From NCBI GenBank assembly GCA_021234155.1, contig JAJEKV010000002.1, positions 39,047,841 through 39,111,840 of the forward strand: a stretch of 64,000 bases of DNA, read 5' to 3'. The notes under the pieces are model-generated. The model was given only the letters and a program-made list of their open reading frames with translations. It was not told where the DNA came from and searched no databases. Position 1 is the stretch's first letter, and each line of letters starts with the position of its first letter. Position numbers and translations under genes: made by a program. Positions 44,301 through 55,273 of the stretch are shown here, one piece after another. The stretch comes from Isoetes taiwanensis (Eukaryota; Streptophyta; Lycopodiopsida; Isoetales; Isoetaceae).

Positions 44301-45384
44301 ACTCCTTGGGATTGGAATTCAAACTCTACTCTTATAGCTTATAGATCATTTGCTGGATCTCAATGCATTGTGAGGTGGCTAAGAGAAACATCAAAAGATC
44401 GTAAATTCTTCACTGTGAGTGCTTTGTCAATTCTTGAAGTTTACAGGAACATTAGAGCTGCAGTTTACTACATGTTTGGCTGGTTGATCTATCTAAAACT
44501 ACCTGCTTTAGAGACTGGTAGGTGAAGCCGCAGCTAAGGCAGACAATATGCTCAGTTTAAGGTATCTCAGTCATTAAACAAAATCTATTCCTGAATGGCA
44601 AACATTTGATTTATATACAAATTCACAAAACTGTCAAAGATGCTTAAACTTTTTGTTCTTTAACCAGCAGAAACAAGACCTGGATGTAAAGCACTGATGA
44701 GAATTTAAAAGCATAAATATGCTGCTTACCGTCAATTTTATCTAGTGTTTCCTTTTTGCCAGTAAGAAATTTCCCCACGGTTCCAGGCAGTGTTATCAAA
44801 AAGTCTAATACGCTGTACAAATAAAGGGGTCCATCCTGTTATTAGGTTCAGTAACTACACCAGAGATGTCGTAACTTAAGAGAATGATTACCAACTGAAT
44901 ATGGAGCATGGTTCAAATGGGCTTCCGCCGCTGCAACATTAAGATGGTTTAACAATGAAAATTTCAACTTAACATTTAACTAAATGGTAAAGTAAATAGC
45001 ACCTTCCAGGTGTAGCCATTCTCTTTATGGACGAAAATATTCTGCTGGAGCTAGATCTGGTTAAGTTGAGCTAATTCCAAAATAATGATAAAGCTCCCGA
45101 CGGAAATGAAGACGCGAGTGCCAGCTTATTGCTTGCTAATAAAATACCCTGCTTTGTGAAAAGATTAAACACACCTTTTGTTGGAATCTGCAAGGAGCGC
45201 ATTCCAGGAAGTAGAGCAGAGCAGAGCAAACATAGAGATTTTTCACAAGTATTCCTGCCGGGAAACCTGGGCCGAATATGCGATTACTGATCTCCATGAC
45301 ACCGAAACTAAGGTTTCCCTTAAGTAGAATCGTGCATCGTGGGGCTGTGGATGTAGCAAGGCTTGCAAGCAAAGCAATGGCCAT
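41377..45384 (-). CDS. Five-exon gene for a small, probably plastid-targeted helical protein (177 aa)
   Basis: Exons in order of transcription: 45384-45267, 44930-44892, 44804-44730, 43568-43438 and 41547-41377. Lengths 118, 39, 75, 131 and 171 sum to 534, exactly 178 codons with the TAA. Every border is AG/GT and every phase agrees. The N-terminus (MAIALLASLATSTAPRC) is rich in Ala, Ser and Leu with few acidic residues, like a chloroplast transit peptide. The mature part has DFLITLPGTVGKFLTGKKE, then a long amphipathic helix (NVAKTVEHVAEAVEVIAGEV, KKAEIVIEK) and a Ser-rich tail. I recall similar uncharacterised plastid proteins in plants but cannot name the gene. The start and first donor are the least certain parts. 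Confidence 0.8.
42415..42570 (+). repeat. Short tandem duplication inside an intron of the 177-aa gene
   Basis: Two units of about 63 bp share ATGTGGCTGGACCAA, GTAGCCTTTGGGACATATCA or its close variant, and CAGTGCCAATG. Spread over 42430-42565. Confidence 0.85.
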
Positions 45385-45792
45385 AGCCAAAGACCATGGA
45401 AGACTCAACCGTTCCTTGAGAAGCAAGGGCAAACGTGTAGGAGCATCAACTCTGGTGGCCAGCATATTTCTCCAAAACGAACCTGGTAAATATTGGATAA
45501 ATGTTTTTTGGGACAAAGATTTTTAACCTTTAGACGGATATTCCTATAGTTTAACACAACACTTTCCAATATTTAGCACGACTGATGGGCGGGTAGCTGG
45601 GTTTCCGTTTCAACTGCCAAAATCAATTTGGAGGGGCTTTTTGGATGATGGAGATTTTGTGCAGCCATATTAGTCAGCATTATTGGGTTATCTTTGGGTG
45701 CCGTTGATTAGTGTTAGAGATCGTTAGGATTCAATCTAGCGGTTCATCCCTATCCTCTGCTTTCTCCGCCTACACAGCAATGGAGTTTTGTC

Positions 45793-46712
45793 GACATCTT
45801 TCTTCTAAAAGCTCAGCTATGGCACCACCCTTCTTCATAAACCATCATTGCGGCATTAAGTATAAGCATTCTCCGATAGAGGTATAAGCCATAGCCGAAA
45901 CCTTGAAAATTTAGCTTCTTGTTTTTTTCCATGGGAGCCCACTGGCAAGAAATATGTTAAAACAGAGCAGAAAGACCTTAGACTTTTGTTATCTATGCTG
46001 GCGATGTGGCCGCTGATGTTTTCACATTTTAAAGCGCAGATGCTCTGCTTGTGCATAGCATACCCTACAGATTGCATTTGGCACTGTGAGTTATGGCAGA
46101 ATTTAATTTCTTGCTCTGTTCTATCCTATCCACCAGCGATTGGAAGTATTCAGGACCATTTTGCTGGATCATTCTCCATTCCTAACAGATTTAAGGGCAA
46201 TCCACAGTGCGTTAGCACCTTATTTTTTTAAGGATCACACTCTTACATCTTGTGAAGACTTGCACTTCATCACTTTAATGATAGACAATGGGTTATTACA
46301 TCTAAAAGTGCCCACTTTTGATGATATATAAGACAATGGTTAGTCATGCAACATTAACGATGTGCAATTTAGGCTTGAAAGCAAACTTGGGATTAGTGTT
46401 TGTTTTTAAACCTTTTGGTCAAGACCTTATAACTGTTACTCTAAGCATAGTAGCTAAGATCAAACTTCATTTGTGGTAGATCTCACCCTCCATCCCTGTC
46501 GTAAGGAAATGTAAGGTGATAAAACTTTTTCCTCAACAAAGCTCATGATATTCACCATTTATTCACAACTGGAAGCATGGTAAAAAGAACTATTTGCAAT
46601 TAAGAGATTCTCCTATTATCTAGATAAGGTTCTAGAGTCAGTTCAAAAAACTTTAATTCAAAAACCCACTTATAAAATTACCATGAGAACCTAAACTAAA
46701 TGGCCAAATACT
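45793..46712 (+). repeat. Repeat block X, copy A
   Basis: First of three copies (others 48320 and 55274). It contains an open stretch at 46140-46331 (LRAIHSALAPYFFKDHTLTS, KVPTFDDI) that is longer in the other two copies. It ends at GAACCTAAACTAAATGG next to a Mutator-like element. It lacks about 20 bases (ACACCGAAAGGAAGC region) present in copies B and C. Confidence 0.9.
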
Positions 46713-47331
46713 AGGGTTGCCCTTAAGGGCAAATTTGAATAGGTATAATTTAGAATGGTCGGCGAATCATAGGTTTTTAAGTTTAGACGAGTTGGCGAAT
46801 TTAATTCTAACTTGAAATTTAGTTGTAGAACATTGGCGAGTCTTGACCAATGCTATTTAGCAAAAGATCGTACCAAGGTTTTTCCCTCTAGGTGGGACAC
46901 ATAAGGACTTCCACCTCCCCCATTTTTCCTAATAGTTGATCTCAAACTGCTAGTTAGTTGGTTCCAGTTTTTGTTTTTCACACATGTTTAAAACACAAAG
47001 TAGTGCATTTAGAAGTCTCTAAATAAGAATCAAGAGCAAGTGAAGACTATGTTTTATGTCTTGAAAGTGTTGAAATTTTGTAGTCCGTAACATGGACACA
47101 TCAACCAAGGTTTGCATGTACATATCAACTAGTACAACTCTTTGTTTAATCTCCTTTGATTCATAACACTTGAATGAGGTAATTACGGAGAAGAAGTTGA
47201 GAGTTGTGCTAATAGTACTGGCCCAGAGTCTAGACTACTACTCATGGATTAGAGAAATGGTAGTAGCTCACGGACTCAAGCTGTATGTATGTAAAATGTT
47301 TATCCTTTGAATATAATCTGATCCTTGCCTT

Positions 47332-47366
<35 letters not shown>

Positions 47367-47520
47367 AAAGTTGTTAAAGAGTCAATATTGCAAATGTACA
47401 ATGGATTAAGCTAATTTAACTTCAAAACCTTGTCACGACATAATGGAGGTAGATGTCATTGGGCTAAAATTCGCCCCTTAAGGAAGGAAGGAAGGAAGGA
47501 AGGAAGGAAAGGGCAACCCC
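46713..47520. mobile_element. Mutator-like MITE, copy M1, with a nested A-tailed insertion
   Basis: The left end AGGGTTGCCCTTAAGGGCAA is mirrored at the right end, where an AAGG microsatellite has grown inside the inverted repeat. The flanking duplication GCCAAATAC (46703-46711) reappears in mutated form at 47521-47530. No transposase is encoded. The 179 bp segment 47185-47363 is an extra insertion absent from copies M3 and M5. Confidence 0.88.
47185..47363 (+). mobile_element. A-tailed retroposon-like insertion (SINE-like) in M1
   Basis: Copies M3 and M5 read straight across GAGGTAATTTTCCAAAG. Here, about 148 bp starting ACGGAGAAGAAG and ending GATCCTTGCCTTC, plus 31 A residues, sit between AATT and TCCAAAG. 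The same insertion is in M4 at 54137-54318, where the A-tract is interrupted by a T. A terminal poly(A) run points to LINE-mediated retroposition; I see no tRNA-like promoter boxes, so it may come from the 3' end of an mRNA. Confidence 0.75.
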
Positions 47521-48319
47521 GCTTAAATACCCCAAAGGTAAGCCCCTTTTGTACAAATCAAATTGAATACAATATTGTCTAGAAATTTTACAATTCCTAA
47601 TGTGGCAATGTGACGTCCCCTGCTTTCTCTATGATGCTCCCATCGTATCATAAGCTGGAGTTCATCCCTCTAGCAACCAAGCCGACAGAGGCCGCCCACC
47701 TGACACCAATCCCTTGGCAAGGAATGACGAGGAAGAATGGACATATCATTCACTCGGGACCGTCCTAGTTGCAAAAGCGTAAATAAACATGAGCACATGA
47801 CATCAAATATAAATAGCTTCACCTCGAAGGGTCGCTCACCATAGCATACATATGTAAGAACTTCAACAACACCAACATGGGGGAGATCCTACCCATGGCT
47901 CAGACTCAAGGGGAATGGTGGCTGTGGCTTGGGTCTTGAAGTCATTTGCGAATGCAGTGGCAATGGATTGGGCTAGCATAGGAACATGGTTGTCGGGTAG
48001 TCTGCCCCATAGGCCCTTCCTGTGCATACTTTGTAGAATAGGCTGATAAGTCTTGGGACTCGACCGTAGCCTGCCGGGTGCATAGCCAAGGGGGGTACTC
48101 CTGGGTTGCATCTCCCCAGTCCCGATGAGGCAAGAGGAGATCGCTCCCTCCAGAGGCATGCATGACCATCACAGGCGACTAGAGGGCCATTGCCCGTCTA
48201 CAACTTGAACCCCATGGAAGGTGACGCATCGCCCCAGAGGTGTCGAGCCCATGCCTTGCCCACGCGCAGTTCAAGCCTAGCCCGCTAAGATCCCTGATAG
48301 CCCGCTAAGATCTCTGGTA
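47521..48319. repeat. Repeat block Y, copy 1
   Basis: GC-richer block with GTGGCAATGTGACGTCCCCTG near its left end and CCCGCTAAGATCTCTGGTAG at its right end. A minus-strand open stretch (48159-47863, MPLEGAISSCLIGTGEM) recurs in Y2 and Y3. It could be an LTR or part of one, but TG/CA ends with a target duplication could not be shown. Confidence 0.8.
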
Positions 48320-49257
48320 GACTTCTTTCTTCTAAAAGCTCAGTTATGGCACCACCCTTCTTCACAAACCATCATTGCGGCATTAAGTATAAGCAAAACA
48401 CCGAAAGGAAGCTCTTTTCTCCGATAAAGGTATAAGCCATAGCCGAAAGCTTGAAAATTTAGCTTCTTGTTTTTTTCCAAGGGAGCCCACTGGCAAGAAA
48501 TATGTTAAAACAGAGCAGAAAGACCTTAGCCTTTCGTTATCTATGCTGGCGATGTGGCCGTTGATGGGATGTTTTCACATTTTAAAGCGCAGATGCTCTG
48601 CTTGTGCATCCAGGCCCTACAAATTGCATTTGATACTGTGAGTTTTGGCAGAATCTAATTTCATGCTCTGTTCTATCCTATCCATCAGCGATTGAAAGTA
48701 TTCTGGACCATTTTGTTGGATCATTCTCCATTCCTAACAGATTTAAGGGCAATCCACAGTGCGTTAGCACCTTATTTTTTTAAGGATCACACTCTTACAT
48801 CTTGTGAAGAGTTGCACTTGCTCACTTTAACGATAGACCATGGGTTGTTACATCTAAAAGTGCCCACTTATGATGATATACAAGACAATGGTTAGTCATG
48901 CAACATTAATCATGTGCAATTTAGGCTTGAAAGCAAACTTAGGATTAGTGTTTGTTTTTAAACCTTTTGGTCAAGACCTTATACCTGTTACTTTAAGCAT
49001 AGTAGCTAAAATCAAACTTCATTTGTGGTAGATCTCACCCTTCATCCCTGCCATAAGGAAATGTAAGGTAATAAAACTTTTTCCTCAACGAAGCTCATGA
49101 CATTCACCATTTATTCACAAATGGAAGCATGGTAAAAAGAACTATTTGCAATTAAGAGATCCTCCTATTATCTAGATAAGATTCTAGACGTCAGTTCAAA
49201 AAACCTTATTCCAAAAACCCACTTATAAAATTACCATGAGAACCTAAACTAAATGGC
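48320..49257 (+). repeat. Repeat block X, copy B
   Basis: Same block as 45793-46712. The open stretch 48692-48895 reads MKVFWTILLDHSPFLTD and continues to VPTYDDIQDNG, 67 codons. A CAG acceptor-like site precedes it (48687) and ATG/GTTAGT follows, so it could be a captured exon. Three copies keep the frame open, which supports former coding use. Confidence 0.85.
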
Positions 49258-49656
49258 GGTTGCCTTGAAGGGCAAATTTGAATAGGTATAATTTAGAATG
49301 GTTGGCGAATCATAGGTTTTTAAGTACGAGTTGGCGAATTTAATTCTAACTTGAATATTAGTTGTAGAACATTGGCGAATCTTGACCACTGCTATTTAGC
49401 GAAAGATCGTAACAAGATTTTTCCCTCTAGGTGGGACACATAAGGACTTCCACCTCCTCCCTTTTTCCTAATAGTTCTCAACCAGTTTTTGTTTTTCACA
49501 CATGTTTACAACATAAAGTAGTGCATTTATAAGTCTCTAAATAAGAATCAAGAGCAGGTGAATGTTTTATGTCTCGAAAGTATTGAAATTTTGTAGTCCG
49601 TAACATGGACACATCAACCAAGGTTTGCATGTATATATCAACTAGTACAACTCTTT

Positions 49657-50708
49657 TAATCCTATAATCGCTCTATCCTATAATCGCTCTATCCTAGCCA
49701 TCCAATGAGGGCATATTCCCAAGGATATGCCTAACCCAATAACCGCAGCCGTCCACCACAAGTCAAGATGGGGTCAAAACCCCATTTCCACGTCACCCTA
49801 AGGTGCATTGCAAAGTATTGCATCCAAGTCAAAGACGTACATACACAGGAATACCAGAGAAATAAAACCACTTGCAAACAGCACCATTGCTCCTGCGCAG
49901 CAATATTCTACACAAGACTCAAACTTGCAAACAAATTCAAAGCAGGGCCTCCCGAATGCATGTCCCGAACTGCATTGCTGATGTCCAACATAAATAAATA
50001 CAACACTGGCATTTGACCACCTCCAGCTGCATGAAACAGAAATAGAACAAGCTGAAGCATGGGGCAAGACAGAATGAGCCTCAATACACACTGTAGAAGA
50101 GCAAAGGAAGGCAGAACAAAACAAGGAAATTGCATGCAAGAATGGGGATTTGAACCCCACCGATTAAATCGGCACCAGATTTGAAGACCGGAGCTTCGAT
50201 TTCAGGAGCCAGACCTCAATGCCATATGATTCTCTAATACTCATAAACAGCTGCCCGCAACAGGGCTCCGGAATCCGACCCACTCAACTCTTCACACAAC
50301 CCTCTGCAAACTCTCTGCAAACTGCTACAGACGACCGATTTCCTGCAAGAAACAAAGCCAGAAGGCGGCCAAATCCCTCAAATCGACAAAACCCTGCTTT
50401 GTTCTAAGAAAAGATGCACATGCTATAGCCTGGCACCAGAATCAAGTCCCAAACCTGGCTCCTGGCGGAAGCCCTCTGCCATGGCCATGCCCTCCGGTGG
50501 GCAGGTCTAATTTTTGCAACTGCAGTCGTGGCGATGGCTTGCTGTGCGCGTGGAGCGGATGCAGAAAACCAATAAAACCCATCCGACCATTGCCAAACCA
50601 AACCCCAATTTCTGAGTCAGCAAAATACCATTTTTGGATACGAATACATGCCTTAACCATGCAAAACCTTAGGTTACACGGCCCCCAAACAACCTTTTGG
50701 GAACCTAA
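49657..50708. mobile_element. 1052 bp insertion with a 20 bp target duplication
   Basis: The 20 bases at 49637-49656 (ATCAACTAGTACAACTCTTT) recur exactly at 50709-50728. M5 shows the empty site. A long, exact duplication suggests LINE-type retroposition. At the left end, CCTATAATCGCTCTAT occurs twice in tandem, which may be a short 3' tail if the element is read on the minus strand. It carries a tRNA-like sequence at 50135-50222 but no recognised protein. Its right part (50573 onward) recurs at 59682-59808. Confidence 0.8.
50135..50222 (-). tRNA. tRNA-like sequence, class II, UCA anticodon; probably decayed
   Basis: On the minus strand 88 nt fold as a cloverleaf with a long variable arm. The D-arm is built on GGCT/AGCT and the anticodon loop is CTTCAAA with anticodon TCA. 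The variable hairpin is CCGAT-TTA-ATCGG, with a perfect 5 bp stem. The T-arm is TGGGG-TTCAAAT-CCCCA, also perfect. The acceptor GCATTGA/TTCTTGC has two of seven pairs mismatched and the anticodon stem has one mismatch and a G-U pair. A UCA anticodon with a long arm is the hallmark of selenocysteine tRNA; a serine tRNA changed from TGA to TCA is the plainer origin. It may be a pseudogene. Confidence 0.4.
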
Positions 50709-50889
50709 ATCAACTAGTACAACTCTTTGTTTAATCTCCTTTGATTTATAACACTTAAATGAGGTAATTTTCCAAAGTTGTTAAAGGGTCAATGTTACAA
50801 ATGTATAATGGGTTAAGCTAATTTAACTTCAAAACTTTGTCACGACATAATGGAGGTAGATGTTATTGGGATAAAATTCGCCCCTTAAG

Positions 50890-51800
50890 TCATCAATAAA
50901 AGTTATGAAATACTTCTTTCCAGTAATACCTGTCACATTTAATGGTCCATATAGGTCTGTGTGAATAAGATCTAGTATTCCATCTGCTCTTCGTTTGGAT
51001 TTACTAAATGGAAGTCTACTCTGTTTGCCCATCATGCAACCTTGACATATCTGATGGTGTTCTTTATTTGAGGATTTGATTAGCCCCTGCTTAATCATCA
51101 TTTCAATGTTGTAATTTGAGTGTCCGAGCCTAAGATGCCATGTAGATACATCTGGTAATGTGGTTAAGTTTATGCTTCCCATACATTTGGCATTCATACC
51201 ATATAGGTTTCCCACTCTTTTGCCAAGAAAGTTTAATATATTCCCTTCATAGATTTTACATTCCATCTGCTCAAATACTACTTTGAATCCCATGTCAACA
51301 AGCTGAGAGACTGAAATGAGATTCCTGACTAAACTAGGCACACAAAGAACATTTTTCAAGTTTATAGCATTTCCTTCCAAATCATACAGTTCTAATACTC
51401 CTACTTGCTCTATTTTCTGCAGTTGCCCATTGCCAACTTGAATGTGACCTCCCATGTTTCCATTGCATTCTTTAAGAATTTTGGATGTGCAAGCTATGGA
51501 TTTCTCAGCTCCACTATCTATAATTATGAAGTCATCATTGTTAGTTTTGCTGTCAGAAACCATGAATATATTAGAGTTGCTTACCTCCTCTTCTTCATTT
51601 GGTTCATCTTCTAATTTAACCTCCTCGGCTATGTTGGCTTCATGATTAATGGATCTTCCCCTGCCTCGACCTCTTCCCCTTGATCCGGACCCCCTCCGCC
51701 ACCTTTTGGTTTACTCACGGAATCACTATTTTTTTGGTGTGGAGCAGGTTGAGGCAATATGTCCCCCGCCTCCACAATTGTAACAATAAATTTCTTTTGA
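50890..51800 (-). pseudogene. Copia copy 1: protease and gag-pre-integrase
   Basis: IIDSGAEKSIACTSKI carries the aspartic protease active site DSGA. WHLRLGHSNYN and CQGCMMGKQSRLPF form the HHCC zinc module before the integrase. The frame ends after GKKYFITFIDD where it runs into MITE sequence (LRGEFYPNN is not integrase). The Arg/Gly-rich stretch and CCHC knuckle lie near 51660-51790 in broken frames. Confidence 0.9.
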
Positions 51801-51993
51801 CAATGTTGGATGGTTTACCTTAAGTTGTTGCGCTTATAGCATGGCCCTACCTTGTTGTCATTTTTCCCCTTTACATACAAAATTTGTGAGGCTTCCTCCT
51901 CACCTAGCACCTTGCCTTGCTCAATTTCAATTTTAAGCTATTCTTTCTGCTTCTATTTTAGTTTTTGCAATAGTTCTCATGAACATGGATATG

Positions 51994-52588
51994 TTACCTA
52001 AAGCCGATATCTTGCTTTCGAGACATGGCCAACACTTGTTGCTGCTGAGTGTACATTACTCCAGCTCCCTCTAAGTCTGCAATTACATTGTCAAATTTCT
52101 GAAGAAAATCATTAATGTCATCATTTTCATGAAATTTGAGTCTCCTTAGCTCATTCTCCAATACATCTATTTGAGAGGATGTCTTTTCCTCATAATTAGC
52201 TATCATGTAGCTCCACATTTGCTTGGGTGTCATTCCCCTTAGCTTTAATACAATGATGGAGATTACCTTACACATGATAATGCCTTGAGCTTCTCTAAGC
52301 TTGGCATTATCTCCCACTCCCCTTCTAGCTGATGTCTCACTGATAACCTCAACAGTCTCTCCATCAGCTGAGTTAGAACTCCCTTCAACAGTCCTGCTTG
52401 TGAAGCTCCTGACTCTAGATTCTCCTTCAGCAGAATCTATCAAGTCCCACAGGTCTTCTACCTGCAACACATGCTTGATCTTCTCCTTCCATACTTGGAA
52501 GCCTGAGTCTCCTTTGAATACATCTATGGCACTCAAAAGGCCTGCTCCAAATCTGCTGGACATTTTGCTGTAACTAGCTCTGATACCA
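51994..52588 (-). pseudogene. Copia copy 1: gag
   Basis: The likely start is MSSRFGAGLLSAIDVF at about 52562, a few bases after the primer site. VWKEKIKHVLQVEDLWDLID and MWSYMIANYEEKT are typical of the plant Copia gag (UBN2-like) fold, and VLENELRRLKFHENDDINDF is its central helix. A small rearrangement at 51994-52015 alters the C-terminus relative to copy 2. Confidence 0.88.
52577..52588 (-). promoter_or_regulatory. Copia copy 1 primer-binding site
   Basis: TGGTATCAGAGC on the minus strand, complementary to initiator tRNA-Met, lies 15 bases before the gag ATG. The 5' LTR must therefore lie to the right, from about 52589. Confidence 0.9.
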
Positions 52589-53634
52589 ACGTTAGTATCT
52601 AGACAAATCTCACTACTGATAACAGTATAATATTTGAATTCATACACTGAGTTTCCTTCATACAAACATATCACAAATTGAAGTCATGATCAATTAATTT
52701 CTCATGTAGTTCAAATGACAAACAGCATTTTCATTTTAAAGGCAAGACAAACTCAATTCTCCCAAGCCAGCAATATCTCAAATGTCAATTTCTCAAAATA
52801 CACAAGGTCTATATAATCTCAATAATACAAGACCATAATCTTACCAACAGAGATCTCGAATGAATTTTTCCTTCTATCCTTTTCAGTCGATTCTTCTTCT
52901 ATTTACATTGTTGGGCCCGGCGATTATGGTAACCACCGAGCTCCATCATCTATCTGTAACCAGATCATTCGGCCGTGGTTGATCAAAGATGGACTGGCTT
53001 TTGCTTATTGGACCGAGGTAGCTTTAGATCAACTTTCTCAAAATAAAACCCTGTCAATGGTTCAAGCTTAAAATATAATGTATACACTGTTTCGATATAT
53101 ACGGGTGACCATATGCCTTTAACTGCAATCCTTTTCTTTATTTTCCTATACAACCATCTTTTACCTTTGAAACATAACTTCCCTTTGTATGAACTTATTT
53201 GCATAGGGCAATTTATGCTGGCACTGCATCTCTGTCTCAACTGTGACTATTCAATGTCATATTCACACATCATTCCCCTATGGTTAAAACCAGTTCCAAG
53301 CAATTGTTTTGTAAATTTCCTGTCACAAGCAATCATCACTACTTAAATAAATAATCATGACATGAACTTTCTTTCAACAATATTTCAACTTCACTGCCAT
53401 GTTTCAAACTTCTATGCCTTACCTTAGAATCATAACTTTGCTTGAATATTTTGTGTCAAATAGGCAATCATATGAACTATCATGAGATGAACTTTCAAAC
53501 AACTCCAAGTTGCTACTGTTTCACTCCAAGCACTTCGTCAAAAAATTGATCCTTCCCTATGCCTGTCATAGGCTTGGGTTTTTCCAATTTGTCTTTATGT
53601 CTATGATATCATAGGCAAAAAAGGCTTCTTAAAA
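52589..53634 (-). repeat. Copia copy 1: 5' LTR-like region
   Basis: About 1 kb of sequence right of the primer site, repeated in copy 2 at 61687-62739. Its inner end should be the LTR 3' end; it reads ACTAACG on the minus strand and not the usual CA. The outer end is cut by the duplication junction at 53634. No 3' LTR exists in the window for comparison. Confidence 0.65.
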
Positions 53635-53664
53635 ATGAGAACCTAAACTAAATGGCCAAATACT

Positions 53665-54472
53665 AGGGTTGCCCTTAAGGGCAAATTTGAATAGGTATAA
53701 TTTAGAATGGTCGGCGAATCATAGGTTTTTAAGTTTAGACGAGTTGGCGAATTTAATTCTAACTTGAAATTTAGTTGTAGAACATTGGCGAGTCTTGACC
53801 AATGCTATTTAGCAAAAGATCGTACCAAGGTTTTTCCCTCTAGGTGGGACACATAAGGACTTCCACCTCCCCCATTTTTCCTAATAGTTGATCTCAAACT
53901 GCTAGTTAGTTGGTTCCAGTTTTTGTTTTTCACACATGTTTAAAACACAAAGTAGTGCATTTAGAAGTCTCTAAATAAGAATCAAGAGCAAGTGAAGACT
54001 ATGTTTTATGTCTTGAAAGTGTTGAAATTTTGTAGTCCGTAACATGGACACATCAACCAAGGTTTGCATGTACATATCAACTAGTACAACTCTTTGTTTA
54101 ATCTCCTTTGATTCATAACACTTGAATGAGGTAATTACGGAGAAGAAGTTGAGAGTTGTGCTAATAGTACTGGCCCAGAGTCTAGACTACTACTCATGGA
54201 TTAGAGAAATGGTAGTAGCTCTGGACTCAACTGTATGTATGTAAAATGTTTACCCTTTGAATATAATACAGATCCTTGCCTTCAAAAAAAAAAAAAAAAA
54301 AAAAAAAATAAAAAAAAATTCCAAAGTTGTTAAAGAGTCAATATTGCAAATGTACAATGGATTAAGCTAATTTAACTTCAAAACCTTGTCACGACATAAT
54401 GGAGGTAGATGTCATTGGGCTAAAATTCGCCCCTTAAGGAAGGAAGGAAGGAAGGAAGGAAAGGGCAACCCT
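53665..54472. mobile_element. Mutator-like MITE, copy M4, with complete ends and target duplication
   Basis: The 9 bp duplication GCCAAATAC is exact at 53655-53663 and 54473-54481. The termini start AGGGTTGCCCTTAAGGGCAA and end GGGCAACCCT. It has the same A-tailed insertion as M1 (54137-54318) and an AAGG microsatellite inside the right terminal repeat. It is the reference copy of the family in this window. Confidence 0.92.
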
Positions 54473-55273
54473 GCCAAATACCCCAAGGTAAGCCCCTTTT
54501 GTACAAATCAAATTGAATACAATATTGTCTAGAAATTTTACAATTCCTAATGTGGCAATGTGACGTCCCCTGCTTTCTCTATGATGCTCCCATCGTATCA
54601 TAAGCTGGAGTTCATCCCTCTAGCAACCAAGCCGACAGAGGCCGCCCACCTGACACCAATCCCTTGGCAAGGAATGACGAGGAAGAATGGACATATCATT
54701 CACTCGGGACCGTCCTAGCTGCAGAAGCGTAAATAAACATGAGCACATGACATCAAATATAAATAGCTTCACCTCGAAGGGTCGCTCACCATAGCATACA
54801 TATGTAAGAACTTCAACAACACCAACATGGGGGAGATCCTACCCATGGCTCAGACTCAAGGGGAATGGACTGACGGCTTGGGTCTTCAGAAGTCATTGCA
54901 GACAGAATTCGTGGCAATGGATTGGGCTAGCATAGGAACATGGTTGTCGGGTAGTCTGCCCCATAGGCCCTTCCTGTGCATACTTTGTAGAATAGGCTGA
55001 TAAGTCTTGGGACTCGACCGTAGCCTGCCGGGTGCATAGCCAAGGGGGGTACTCCTGGGTTGCATCTCCCCAGTCCCGATGAGGCAAGAGGAGATCGCTC
55101 CCTCCAGAGGCATGCATGACCATCACAGGCGACTAGAGGGCCATTGCCCGTCTACAACTTGAACCCCATGGAAGGTGACGCATCGCCCCAGAGGTGTCGA
55201 GCCCATGCCTTGCCCACGCGCAGTTCAAGCCTAGCCCGCTAAGATCCCTGATAGCCCGCTAAGATCTCTGGTA
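54473..55273. repeat. Repeat block Y, copy 2
   Basis: Near-identical to Y1. Small differences cluster around 54865-54910 (Y1 47905-47950), where the minus-strand open frame ends differently. Confidence 0.9.

Larger units (their letters stand above)
49258..50889. mobile_element. Mutator-like MITE, copy M3, split by a 1052 bp insertion
   Basis: The left part 49258-49656 and right part 50709-50889 match M5 (56212-56780) when the insert 49657-50708 and one 20 bp duplication are removed. The right end stops at CGCCCCTTAAG and runs directly into Copia integrase sequence, so the outer inverted repeat is lost there. Confidence 0.85.
50890..53634 (-). mobile_element. Copia retrotransposon, copy 1: 5' portion only
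   Basis: From right to left: leader/LTR-like sequence, tRNA-Met primer site, gag, zinc knuckle, protease, pre-integrase and the first integrase codons. It is cut at 50889/50890 where M3 begins. Integrase, RT and RNase H are missing. It is the near-identical twin of 59997-62739. Confidence 0.9.

Noticed and set aside
45136-45516. 126-codon minus-strand frame as a single-exon gene
   Set aside because: Its useful part is the first exon of the five-exon gene; the rest is intron and leader.
46713-47480. piggyBac-type element inserted at TTAA
   Set aside because: TTAA is part of the inverted terminal sequence; the true flank is a 9 bp duplication outside it, which fits Mutator-like elements.
47863-48159. 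98-codon minus-strand frame in block Y as a gene
   Set aside because: It recurs only with the repeat, ends differently in each copy and matches no family.
52301-52573. Plus-strand 90-codon frame, repeated at 61399-61671
   Set aside because: Antisense shadow of the Copia gag.
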